Shown here: in pieces, positions 1 through 9,760 of the stretch | Numbering within the stretch: the stretch's first letter is position 1 | Layout of the letters: each line of letters begins with the position of its first letter | NCBI GenBank assembly: GCA_002633005.1 | Contig: NMRA01001317.1 | Coordinates: forward strand, 1-27,324 | Source: Phoronis australis | Lineage: Eukaryota > Phoronida > Phoronidae | DNA length: 27,324 nt | Direction of reading: 5' to 3' | Notes under the pieces: generated by a model | What the model was told of the DNA's origin: nothing | Seen by the model: the letters and a program-made list of their open reading frames with translations, nothing else | Database searches by the model: none | Program-made: the position numbers and the translations under genes

Positions 1-1554
1 GTTTCACTCAAATGAGGACGCTGTGACCAAGCCAGATACTGCTAGGTCGGAGTTCTTATCAGCAGCCGTGAACGGATACAACACGACAACAACCAAATTC
101 TGTCGCAAATTGGTCGAATACTTAATGTGAAAATTCGTTCCGGTAACTGGGGGCCCATTTTGCCAAAGTGGCCTGGTGACAGCATGTACGGGGCTTTGAG
201 TCGTCTTTGTAGAGTTAGGAGCGTTGATAACCGACTGTGTAAAAATGAAACCTCTCACCGTTGAATTCATCTACATGCATTTGATTCAGGCTTTCGTTTT
301 GTTTCCGACCTATTGTCCGATCGACCATAAGATGTTGTGCAGCGTTCGGTCGCTCCCGGCGTGATCCAATGGCGCGCATACGATATTTGTGGCAAAGAAT
401 GTAACTCGCTGATAAAAGAGCGGACTAAATTTTCTTGAGTGTTCTTGTTAAACCTATGAAAAAAAGGAAATTTGGTCTTAATGTTGTATCAGTTTGTTAA
501 ATATGCAGATTGCGTATCAAGTCTTTGGGGATGTAGCCTTACAATTCTTTTGCAAAGCGTTGCGAGTTGTTCCCAATCGAAAAATGAAGTTAAATGTTGG
601 TATAAAAGGCATTCAACAATTGTTTGGACTTGCAACAAATCATGTCACATAATTTGTCATTCAGTTGTTAGAACGACCACGAACCGGGGTAGGACTGACC
701 TCCGTCCGTGAGTCATGACTAGCCGGCGACCTGCATGCTTTACCTGGTCGCAGGGCGACCACGTGGATTTAGTGTCTGAAGGTACCCGGCCGTTACGCCC
801 CTAGCTCAGTGTTATTGTAGAAAATACAAAATCCCCGGTAAATACTGCGAATAAACTTTGTGAATCGATCGGATTCGTAGCAACGTGAAAAGCACAAGCG
901 CACTGCCTTTTAAAGCTTACTCTTGCTGATTGTGCATTGCAACTAAGGTAAGGTTTTGATTTGTAAAAATGCAGCCCAAATTGTGTTCCACGAGATTTTT
1001 ACCAGAAGCGTGTCTATAAATAGGAATTTACAGACACGTTACGCCCCTAGCTCCGCCCACAGCTGAGACGTAAAATGAAGCATTGTCTTGTGATCAGAGT
1101 TTAAACCTAGCACTGAGCTAATGTTGGAACGTACATACACTTAAGTGCCGTTTCCACGGACCAGCTGACACAGAGGAACTTGACACGGCGTAACTACGAG
1201 TGTAAACAGCAGTTGCTACGGCCAATAGTCATTGCCTTTTGGCTTATGACTGTAGGGAAAAGTTAGAATGTCAGTACTAATGCCAACGTTGACTTTTTTG
1301 TCTGGGACTAATATCTCTAAGATGTACATCAATTTTTGGGGAATTTTCTACCAAATACAAAAGAGCTTGAAATGTGTTCCTTTTTGAGAGATAGAAAACA
1401 GAACGCAGCCTACACTTACTTGTACTAAGTTTAATATATTCCTCCACATAGACCTCAGTCCACATGTACAGAAATAGTAGTGCAGTTAAAAGCATCGCCT
1501 TAGTATGGCATGGTATAAGTAAGAATTGTGAACTACACGCCTTATGTTGGTCAC
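1..1554. other. Non-coding stretch, no gene recognised
   Basis: No spliced or single-exon gene is recognisable here. An 88-codon open frame on the - strand (270 down to 4) has a start and a stop but no signal peptide, family motif or splice context that I recognise, so it is not called. A 16-base word, CGTTACGCCCCTAGCT, occurs twice, at 791-806 and 1037-1052. A TATAAATAGG match at 1015-1024 lies inside a short inverted repeat (CGTGTCT at 1009-1015, AGACACG at 1032-1038), but nothing downstream shows it is a promoter. Confidence 0.5.
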
Positions 1555-1574
1555 ATCACGTGATACCTGTCTCG

Positions 1575-1640
1575 TTTGACTAGACTCGAACCTATGGGAT
1601 GTTCTGCTAACAGTGCAGACGTTCTAGTCCAGACCATCAG
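1575..1640 (-). repeat. tRNA-like fragment, possible SINE remnant
   Basis: Read on the - strand, this contains GGTTCGAGTCTA, a near match to the RNA polymerase III box B (GGTTCGANTCC). About 20 bases before it is a 5-bp stem, TCTGC/GCAGA, closing a 7-base loop like an anticodon arm. The T-stem pairs poorly and position 33 of the loop is not T, so it is not a working tRNA gene. A degenerate tRNA-derived SINE is the likely explanation. It directly abuts the inverted-repeat element at 1643. Confidence 0.4.
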
Positions 1641-1642
1641 TC

Positions 1643-1801
1643 CAGTGACGGATTCAGAGGGGGGGGGGTGTAGGGACCAGTGGCCCCCCTAAAATTCTCC
1701 CATATTCCATTTGACAGTTCGGGGGTGCAAATGTCTGACGGGCAAAATCCTGGCTAATACTCTACCCTGCCCCCCAACTCAAAATCCTGGATCCGCCTCT
1801 G
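1643..1801. mobile_element. Short TIR element, CAGTGGCGGATC family, copy 1
   Basis: The element starts CAGTGACGGATTCAG and ends CTGGATCCGCCTCTG, which are imperfect inverted repeats. It is flanked on both sides by CAGTC (1638-1642 and 1802-1806), a 5-bp target-site duplication. The 159-bp interior is G/C-run rich and has no coding capacity. The interior is shared with the copies at 9414-9561 (opposite orientation) and 11295-11412. The ends and 5-bp duplication fit a non-autonomous hAT-type (5-bp TSD) MITE; the superfamily is inferred. Confidence 0.75.
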
Positions 1802-1904
1802 CAGTCGACTTCAGAAAACAAACAAGACTAAACAAGAGTCATCCAACCTAAACTTGGAAGTATACGTAAGTAGTGTCGTGTGTTAAAGGGATTCTAAGCC
1901 CTTT

Positions 1905-2135
1905 TTAACGATTGCAACCAATCCTCGTTCTGTTACCTGCTAATGTATCATTGGCGTCAATCTTGAAATGTAAAGGCATGAATCAACTAAAAACGTATAC
2001 TCGCTAGTCGCAGATTGGATAGGTCTTGGTGGGTGGTCTTTGCCCAAAGTTGCGGTAAGAAGACTTCGAAAGGAGTTTTCAAAATTTCCTCCAATTTTTA
2101 AGGTTGTCGAGGGTTATAGAGCATTATTTTGTTCA
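1905..2135. repeat. Dispersed repeat, uninterrupted copy
   Basis: This is a diverged relative of the sequence around 17120-17640. Shared blocks include CACCTGCTAATGYATCATTGG-like, GAATCAACTAAAA, a GACTTYGAAAGGAG block, and AAGGTTGTC followed by AGGGTTA and ATTATTTTGTT. At 2087-2093 this copy reads straight through the point where the other copy carries a 225-bp insertion, so it preserves the pre-insertion state. The family is not recognised and no coding capacity is seen. Confidence 0.65.
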
Positions 2136-2741
2136 TGGAATTTTTGATAATAGGCCAAAACCGGGTTTCGTATCCTTAAATTTCAAACTTGAACTGAGAT
2201 AAGTGCGTGTACCGCCTGTATGCGTCAATGCATTCCGGAGGCAAGATCTTTCAAATACAAAGAGGTGTCGGCGAAAGTGACTACCTGAATATATAGTGCA
2301 AGTGTTTGAAATGCCTAAGCGCGCATGAGCTAACACATCTCTGGGCACTTGACTTTTTTCCCAAATATATTTCGAATAATTAAATGATAAAAAATTAAAT
2401 AAGTGCGGTGACAACAAAAGCTGTTCCAAAAACATTATGGTCATATTTGACGTTTTTATCATATTATGTTATTTGGTTTAGTGTGACCGCAGCCATGTTC
2501 GCATCACGTGACTTCTTCGGTGCGTGTTCATGGGTCGCGCGCGCAAGGACTTCTAATGTCTTGACTCTCCGGCTTGTAATTCAGTTTATACATCACCGTG
2601 TTCTTGTTTGTTTCCTATGATACTCAGATGTTGGCATCCTCGTTTACATTCAGAAACTCCTGTGTATCGTTTTCTCAACCACTTACGAAGGACAGCACCG
2701 TGATTTAATAACCGAGCAGACAGTTATTGTCTTTTTGCGTA
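2136..2741. other. Upstream region of the SDR gene
   Basis: No exon is recognised. A perfect TCACGTGA E-box (the USF/MITF/TFEB-type palindrome) lies at 2504-2511, about 290 bases before the SDR start codon, next to a CpG-containing stretch with GCGCGCGC. The promoter could be here, with a 5' untranslated exon spliced to the acceptor at 2780-2781. No TATA box is obvious. Confidence 0.3.
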
Positions 2742-2797
2742 ATTCTCAAAATTACTCTACAATCTTTTCTTGCACTTGCAGAATCCAGCTTAACGAA
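2742..2797 (+). other. Probable 5'UTR splice acceptor of the SDR gene
   Basis: A pyrimidine-rich run ending TTGCACTTGCAG (AG at 2780-2781) sits 16 bases before the SDR start codon. This is the layout expected when a non-coding first exon is spliced to the coding exon. The matching donor was not identified. Without the splice, the upstream frame would be an ordinary 5'UTR. Confidence 0.4.
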
Positions 2798-5700
2798 ATG
2801 GTTTTCATTTCAACAATGATCACAGTCCTATCTGTTTGTTGTGTCGGCATCCTACTCTTCGTCATTTACGCGAACATTAACAAACATCAGTGCACAAGTG
2901 AAAAAGATCTTACTGATAAAGTTGTCGTTATCACTGGTGCCAATACAGGTATGTGCATCTCCGATAGCAGCACTTCGCTTATTGTCGTCTCCTGACGACA
3001 GTGCCTTTCCATTTTTGGTCAGATTCGACGTATTGCGGTGCCATGACATCTATTGGCCATTTTTATTGTTCTTTAGTCGGTTTTTGTCGTCCACCTCTCT
3101 ATGTCAGGCTAAACCACTCAAAGGATCAGTATGAAAATTGGAAGAAATATTTCTGCTGATAAGAGCACGACTGGCGTTAATTTTCAGATGAGTCCAATTC
3201 GAGCGGCGACGCAAGCAGACGTTGATATGCGACATGAAGAGATCGCTTCTAGTACCATTTCAATAAGCCAGATGCTCAGTTTATTATTCATACAACTTAA
3301 GAGGTAGCATCAATCCAAAATCAAATGCAAGCGTATCGAACTCACCATCGCCTGACGCGCATCGATTTTCGCTATCTTTAAAAGGTTAAATTGGCTCTAG
3401 CAATCATGTACGTGCAACTCAGCTTCTTTACGCATCCGCATTTTCAGGAATAGGATTTGAGACTGCACTGGATTTAGCAAAACGAAATGCACGAGTTATA
3501 CTGGTGTGCCGAAGTAAAGAGAAAGGAAAGCGAGCCGTAGACAAAATAATCGCAGAAACCGGAAACGGAAATGTCGAGTGCAGACTGTGTGACACCAGTT
3601 CAATGAAGTCAGTCAAGGAGTTCTGTGATGCGTTCTTGATGGATGAAAATCGGTTGGATATCTTGATCAACAATGCTGGGGTGTCTGGTAAGTCTGAACA
3701 CACGAAACATAGCCTTTTTACTAAATACTGTACACTGATCCTACGATGGAAAAATAACCGACGTATAAATGGAACGAAATAATGTGATTGATAAAATCCG
3801 TAAAAGGGCTCGAAAGTTGCACGTACCGTGTTCTTTTCGAGAGCATTCATGGCTTGATAAAGATAGCCCCTATATATTGCTCTGGATTTGTTGTGCATTC
3901 TTGCAGAACAACTATTATCCAAAACAGTCAGATTTAGGGGGTGCAGGTTGGCATGTCCCATCTATGGACTCGACCAAAGGAAAAATAATGTCACCAAAAT
4001 TATGGTCGACGCCTCTTGCGACAGCGCACTTAGCTTAGCTATAAAGAGATCGTCCTTCGTGCAACCTGCTTTTCACGTAAATCGGATTTCGTTTGGTTTT
4101 AGGTTTACCGCTAACAATGACTGAAGATGGATTGGAACTTACCTGGGCTACCAATTATCTAGGCCATTTCCTGATGACCTATTTACTATTAGGTATGGCA
4201 TGATTTTACAAAAAAATAATATTCATCCACGTGTACTTTACAAAGTATTCACTAGTTTCCATGTGAATCTTACAAACCATTAGAGGTCAAGTTTGTCTGT
4301 GGCCTCTTTTCTGCATGCTTTTCACTTGAATGTGTGTACAGTTGTACATGTATCACAATTCATGATGAGCCGCGACGACAAATAAAATACCTTTCTTATA
4401 CCACAAATTTACTATCAACAAGTAGAGCGTTACTAAACTTTTATAATTTTATTTGAACATTCCATATCAAATTTATTTTGCACGCAGGCAAAGCCTGTAA
4501 GGTGTACCGACGTTGATTGTGTACCTTTTATAAACCTGAAAGAAATGTACGTGTTGTGACAATACGTGATCGTTTTACAGATATTCTAAAAAGGTCAGCG
4601 CCGTGTCGCATAATTAACGTCTCATCCAGCATGCATTTGAAGCAAGCAAAGATTAATTTCGACGACTTGTTCTCTGTTCGAGACTTCCGTCCTTATTTAG
4701 TGTATAGGGACACAAAGTTGGCGCAGATTTTGTTCTCGAAAGAGCTCGCCGAACGGTTGTCGGAAACAGGTTAGTACAAGTTAGAGAGTTTGTTATAGCC
4801 GCACAGTACCTGTATTTATTTCTGGATAGTCACTAACTAAGTTGTGTTGGATTGCGGTGCAAATAAATGAGAAAAATCACAGCAATAATTAAAATTGGTT
4901 TATTGCTATTAAAATAAATACCTCTTTTATACTTGCCCTATGTTTGTTACTTCACCTGTTTTTCTTGTAATTGTAACTTATCACTGTGACGTTTTCTGCA
5001 AACAAACCCTATGAAAGAAATTGCAATGTTGATGACAACAATAAGCGTATGGAAATGAGTGATGTCAGACCCCATTAAGAGAAGCCAAACAATATGTCGT
5101 CCAATCTGAGCAATGTTGTTCGAGGACCACAATTATATCAGTAGCTGTCGAAACTGAACGATGTCTACCGATCATAATTAAAATCCGCATTGATCTTTGC
5201 CATTTTCATCATTCCGCGGAGGCGGCCATTTTGTTGGTGCACCTCCAGGAATTTCAAAACTCAACTTTAAAATTCTCCAAGAAACAACGCGCAAGCTAAC
5301 GCGGCTTTTACTTTGACTAGTGCACACGAGACTAACTGGTTTATTGATTTTTTCTGCACGTATCGAAGCATCTTAATGTTCTTTGAATGTTCCTCAGGTG
5401 TCGTAGTGCTGAGTCTACATCCAGGAATTGTTAAAACAGAAGTCACGCGACACAACCCCGTAGTAGACAAGGTGTTTAGTTTGCTGGCCAAGGCTAGAAT
5501 ACTTAAGGTAATTATCGTGAGATGTGACCAGTGAACAAACCATTTTTGAAATTGTTTTTCATTGATGATATTAGAGTAAAGGCATACCGTTGATATGAAC
5601 GATTTATAGAAATTATTAACCCATTACAGGGCATTGAACTATATGCCTGGCGGGTGTTTTGTCTCAACTGATGGAGTTGCGGATATATGTATTAATGTAT

Positions 5701-5891
5701 ATCATGTTTCCATTCCATAGACTCCTTGTGAAGGTGCACAAACCACAATCCATTGCGCCGTAGCGGATGACGTAGTTTCGGGATGTTACTATGACAACTG
5801 CTGTGTTGCCACAGAGACAGTAATGGTGAATGACGTACCTCTTAGAAAACGACTTTGGAGCGTGAGCGAGCACTTAGTGGGGATACAATGA
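2798..5891 (+). CDS. Retinol dehydrogenase-like short-chain dehydrogenase (RDH11/12/13/14 type), six exons
   Basis: Coding exons are 2798-2948, 3448-3687, 4103-4192, 4581-4769, 5398-5507 and 5721-5891. Every junction has GT/AG. Introns 1-4 are phase 1 and intron 5 is phase 0. The joined frame is 316 aa, the usual length for the family. Residues 7-25 form a hydrophobic N-terminal anchor, so the enzyme probably sits on the ER or another membrane facing the cytosol. Visible SDR features are TGANTGIG at 46-53 (cofactor binding), VCRS at 70-73 (basic residue typical of NADP(H) preference), NNAG at 125-128, NYLGHF at 148-153, the catalytic serine in NVSSS at 173-177, YRDTK at 202-206 (YxxxK) and HPGIVKTE at 231-238. 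The C-terminal TPxEGAQT block at 261-268 is typical of RDH11-14. It probably reduces or oxidises retinoids or lipid aldehydes; the substrate is inferred from family only. No frameshift is seen, so it appears functional. RDH13 or RDH14 orthology cannot be settled from sequence alone. Confidence 0.93.
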
Positions 5892-6731
5892 AGTCAAACT
5901 CCATCAGTCTGTTTGAAGATGGCGTAACGTTCCCATGATGTGCTCAGTGAGGCGTCAACTAAAGAACAGAGAAACAGTTGGCACCAACTCAATCCTGTTC
6001 TCAGGAAATGCGAGCTCGTCCTGGATCTTGCATAACGGACTGGAGATGGGCTTGAACAACCCAACTACTGTACATACATGTAGATAACTTGTTAAATATA
6101 AATTATCTCTCTACCTGCGCGGACCATGTGAGGTAGGGCTGTAGCAAAGTCAGTCAGTCGCGAGGGGGCGTAAACATTGCGGTGTGCAGTCCCATCCGGT
6201 TGGAGAAGAACTATTGATCATGTCGTGTAGTAACTTAACGCAGGCGGCAGGCAATATTACAAATTTCATCTAATAACAAAACATTTAAGTCACCACACAG
6301 TGGTTGAGAATGAGCATTACGTTTTGTTTGTTCAGACTGGCGCTGTGCTCGCCTTTTATGGTTTTTACGCGCCCGCACTTATTGTATGTCCTGGCACATG
6401 CTCCGAATGAAAGTGGGTCAAGTTAGCATCCAGTAACTTTGCTTAAATATATGAGTTGGAGATGTGTTTTAGAGATAGCTTGTGACAGAAATATTGGAGA
6501 TGTAATTTCCACGATATCGTCAATTTGTAACCCTAAAAGTGAAATTAGCGATCATTTTCACTTGTGAATTATTTTAAATATCTTTGGATATGTACAGCCA
6601 AAATAAACGTAGTTGCACATTGGATAAGCTCGCTGGCGTCCAATCAGTCCTAAGCGAACGCTCTCTTGTACCCTTACATATCTCGTCATTTCAATACAGA
6701 AAATACTGAAAGTGGAACTTACAACATGTAT
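5892..6731. other. SDR 3'UTR and intergenic sequence
   Basis: No gene or clear repeat is seen beyond the probable 3'UTR. All open frames are short and lack family motifs. Confidence 0.5.
6602..6607 (+). terminator. Candidate polyadenylation signal for the SDR gene
   Basis: AATAAA lies 711 bases after the SDR stop codon. It is the first canonical hexamer noticed downstream on the + strand. A weaker AATATAAA-like run occurs nearer, around 6095. Which one is used is not visible. Confidence 0.3.
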
Positions 6732-6892
6732 CATGCGCGCACCCAGGGGGGCTCGAATGCCCCCCTCCCCTCCCCCCATTGGCGAAGTGGGCAAAAAGGT
6801 CTGCACCCGAGAGACAAAAAGTCCGAGAACATTGGGCAAATAAGCGCAATGTCGCAATTCACAGAGGTGCTCCCGTTTTTTNTTTAACTCAT
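6732..6892 (+). mobile_element. CATGCGCGCACCCAG-ended MITE family, copy 1 (3'-truncated)
   Basis: It begins CATGCGCGCACCCAGGGG and continues through the family block GGCGAAGTGGGCAAAAAGGT, GAGAGACAAAAAGTCC, AATTCACAG and a T-run with an N at 6882. The right inverted repeat (CTGGGTGCG...) found in the copies at 8824 and 17357 is missing, so this copy is truncated at the T-run. There is no coding capacity; open frames crossing it are repeat-derived. Confidence 0.7.
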
Positions 6893-8155
6893 ACAAAAAT
6901 GTCCTTCATCTCTGTTTTTGCGTTTTCTGTACAAACCTAATCTTTCGACAATGACGCATCGCTCACTCTTTAGCTCTTTAATAGCGCTACCTGTAAAGGA
7001 TCGACACCAATGCGAAATATCATCAAAAGATTCATCGTTCTAGAAATTCGAACATCATCTCCTGTAATTCTGGCTACTGGCGTGGTAGGTACGTGCGCTA
7101 ATCTTGCATTCCTTCGCAACATCCTACTTTGACAAGAAAGATTACTTTTGTCTGTGACAAAATGGCGACGCAACGGCAGAAATGTTTTCTACATTTTTTC
7201 TTTCCAAATTTCAAACACAAATTAAAAAGTTTTGAACGACAGTCATCGAAAGACACTTGCCTACTTTGGTGAGTGCTCAAAGATAGCATAATTAGACGTT
7301 ATTCGAGTCATTTTTGTAAAAACGTCTATTAGCAATCTCAATGCAAGACTATGGGAGAATCTCATTTTCTACGCCTTGTGAACAGTTGACAGTACCGGAT
7401 TTCTAGAAGGGTAAAGAGGCAATTGCCCCAGGCGCCATTCCGAGAGAACACCCCGTCTTAAAGGCTAAATGTCACTAACAAGTAGAAAAGAGTGGCAGTT
7501 AATTCCATCATCACAATCGGTTCCATCGTTTGTCCATCTTTTCTTTAGTGTCTGCTTAAGACTTATCAATAAAAAACACGAAAAGGATGACCGTATGGAT
7601 GCTATCAACGGACCCCCACGGGCTGGGCACCTAAATACGAAAGGATCTATTTATCCAAATAAGCAGGAAATGAGCCACAACTAATGCTATCTGTTAGGTT
7701 CTCAAATTTTATCAAGCGATGAACAATTTCGATAAACAACGAAAGAGACTGAGCAGGGACAGATTACTCAGGGGTCTCTGGGGGAATACTTTGCATTCCG
7801 TAAATTGTCTTCTTGAATATAAAAATCCAGCAAATTAATATCCTTTACAAAGGCTGTGCTTAACTTTTTCAAGTGCATTTGAACTTACTATGTTGAAAAA
7901 TGGGTCCCTCCGACTCAAAGGGTAAATCTAGCGCTGGTAGTTACCAAATGTTCTCTTTGATTTACTATTTTCTCCATGATTCGCTGTCTTTCTTTTCACG
8001 ACTGCCCTCGGCCATCCGCCTTCCGTGCCGGTAGTCACGATTTAACCTAAACGCCTAAAAAATCTTGGGGTGCGCGTTCACCCCCTGCTTCCTACCTCCC
8101 CGCTGAGTCATCAGACGCTACATATCAAAACTCCCTAGCTGGTGATTCCAAAAAC
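6893..8155. other. Gene-free stretch
   Basis: No gene, RNA or family repeat is recognised. Open frames here (for example + strand 7469-7684) have no recognisable domain, and codon use looks random. Confidence 0.5.
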
Positions 8156-8325
8156 GTTAAGGTTATGAAGGACCTTATCGGCAAGTCTGTACATGTACAT
8201 TTAGCCAAATATCTATAGAACTATAGAATTTAATTCAGCAACATTTTATATTTCCTTGAAGCAGAAATTCCGTAGAATTTGATATTTACTTTATACCAAT
8301 CTGCCACTAATTAGGTCATGTGACC
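8156..8325 (+). repeat. Dispersed repeat, copy 1 of a pair with 27135-27285
   Basis: This shares a series of blocks in the same order with the right end of the window: GGTTATGAAGGACCTTATC, AGCCAAATATCTA, GAACTATAGAAT, AGAAATTC, and CCACTAATTAGGTCATG near the end. Identity is roughly 75 percent by eye, with small indels. No ends or target duplications are obvious, so the class is unknown. It contains a GTACATGTACAT stretch. Confidence 0.6.
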
Positions 8326-8823
8326 TTGTCATTTTAGGAAAATTTAGCACAAAAGAAAGGCAAATGTATGGCAAAACACCAGGATCAATAACATGACCGA
8401 ATTTTGTATCACATAACTGTTCAAAATAAAATCTCCTAAACATCGTTTGACAGTTTTCTAAATTATGTTTCTTCATGAGATTCATGTCAGTCCTATTTTC
8501 GATAGCCCCTCGTGATGAAGTGGAACATTTTGAAAACAATCGTAACAGCATTTTTGCGATTAAGCATAGCATTTGAAAGTTTCATATGGTTTTGATGAAC
8601 CATTTCTGAGACACGATGTTCCGAAGGTGGGCAGTTTTTTAGACTTCTACATAACCTCAAGGACAAGAACTCGTGTGTTCTGCAAAGGATAGCTTAACAC
8701 TTATTTATGCAAAATACCAGCACGTGACTGAAATATTGGCTTGTGATTGTTTAGTGCAGTCTAGCGTAAAGGTTAAAGGTGAGGCTAGGCCCATTCTGAC
8801 AGTCGTCGACGCTCCACTAAGTC
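8326..8823. other. Gene-free stretch
   Basis: Nothing recognisable. A 93-codon open frame on the - strand (8572-8291) overlaps the repeat and has no family features. Confidence 0.4.
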
Positions 8824-9096
8824 CATGCGCACACCCAGGGGGGCTAGGGGGGCTCGAACGAGCCACCACTCCCCCTCCCCCATTTGGCGAAGTGGGTAAA
8901 AAGGTCCACCACAGGGAAAAAAGACCGAGAAAACGAGACAAAATTCCACTAAAAAGGCACAGACTCACAGTTCACAGACCTGAAGGTGGTACCCCGTTTT
9001 TCTTCTCTTTTTTTAGTCCTCCCGCTTTTTCGTTAACAACAGGTCCTCTTTGTCAGACATTCGAGCCCCCCATATTGAGGGCTGGGTGCGTGCGTG
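8824..9096 (+). mobile_element. CATGCGCGCACCCAG-ended MITE family, copy 2 (full length)
   Basis: It starts CATGCGCACACCCAGGGG and ends CTGGGTGCGTGCGTG, terminal inverted repeats of about 15 bp with a few mismatches. It is flanked by AAGTC (8819-8823) and AACTC (9097-9101), a 4-of-5 match consistent with an aged 5-bp target duplication. The 273-bp interior shares the GGCGAAGTGGG, GTCCAC, AAAATTCCACTAAAAA, TTCACAG and TAGTCCTCCCG blocks with the other copies. It is non-coding; the 171-codon open frame across it is incidental. Confidence 0.75.
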
Positions 9097-9413
9097 AACT
9101 CCAAATGACATTCCTCACGTTTCTAGGGTTACTATCTGTTTCAACGACCGCAAACATTGAAGTTCATGAAAAAGATTACTTTGTTTGAAACAAAAAATTA
9201 AACACCTGCTGTAACTCACAGACTGGACCTACATGTTCATGCATATCATTCAACGTAGGCCTAGGACTGTTATGCTGAAGTGAGAGGCACCTGTATTTTC
9301 ACATCACCGCTTGGTTGATGCAGACGGGAGAGACAGGGTTAACTAGAGCTAAATGACGGCCACTTAAAGTGGATTGAGATGTGTTTGGAATGTTGAATAA
9401 AGGGATATACTAA

Positions 9414-9561
9414 CAGGGGCGGGTCCAGAATTTTGAGTTAGTGGGGCCCAGGTTAGAGTATTAGCCAGGATTTTGCGGGCAGACATTCGCACCCCCGAAC
9501 TGCAAAATGGAATCTGGGAAAATTTTAGGGGGGGGCATGGCCCCCTCTAAATCCGCTACTG
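9414..9561. mobile_element. Short TIR element, CAGTGGCGGATC family, copy 2 (inverted)
   Basis: It starts CAGGGGCGGGTCCAG and ends AAATCCGCTACTG. Read as reverse complement, the interior matches the copy at 1643-1801, including the CAAAATCCTGGCTAATACTC and TTTTGCGGGCAGACATTCG-type blocks. Flanks are ACTAA and AGTAA, a 4-of-5 match consistent with a decayed 5-bp target duplication. It is 148 bp and non-coding. Confidence 0.72.
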
Positions 9562-9593
9562 AGTAAATCTTTAAACGACATGGAAGTATAGAT

Positions 9594-9760
9594 CACAAAC
9601 ATTTTAAGTCTGGTATGCACGCCACCTGCTGGCCACGGTTAGCAAAAGGTCCTGGATTCGAGTACCGGTGGGGGGGGCAGAAATCTTTTCGGACTTGTGT
9701 TCATTAGGTAACGTGATGTAGCCAACAGGTGGCGTGTAGGCCAGACTTAAAATGTTTGTG
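9594..9760. mobile_element. Fold-back element with tRNA-like box B in its loop
   Basis: Positions 9594-9613 are an exact 20-bp reverse complement of 9741-9760. The arms extend inward about 20 bp more with about five mismatches (ACGCCACCTG against CAGGTGGCGT). Between the arms are about 85 bp, including GGATTCGAGTACC at about 9653-9665, close to the polymerase III box B, and a G-run. No target duplication is evident. It may be a fold-back MITE carrying SINE sequence, or a SINE trapped between inverted copies. Confidence 0.6.

Noticed and set aside
4-270. 88-codon open frame on the - strand at the left edge
   Set aside because: No domain, signal or splice context is recognised; it might be an exon of an unseen gene but cannot be supported.
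3428-3961. 177-codon open frame on the - strand
   Set aside because: It is antisense to exon 2 and part of intron 2 of the SDR gene, which has complete motifs on the + strand.
5219-5231. YY1-like GCGGCCATTTTG in intron 4 of the SDR gene
   Set aside because: A good motif match but isolated inside an intron, with no other promoter evidence.
8673-9188. 171-codon open frame on the + strand
   Set aside because: It spans the full-length MITE at 8824-9096 and has low-complexity proline/glycine content from its G/C runs.
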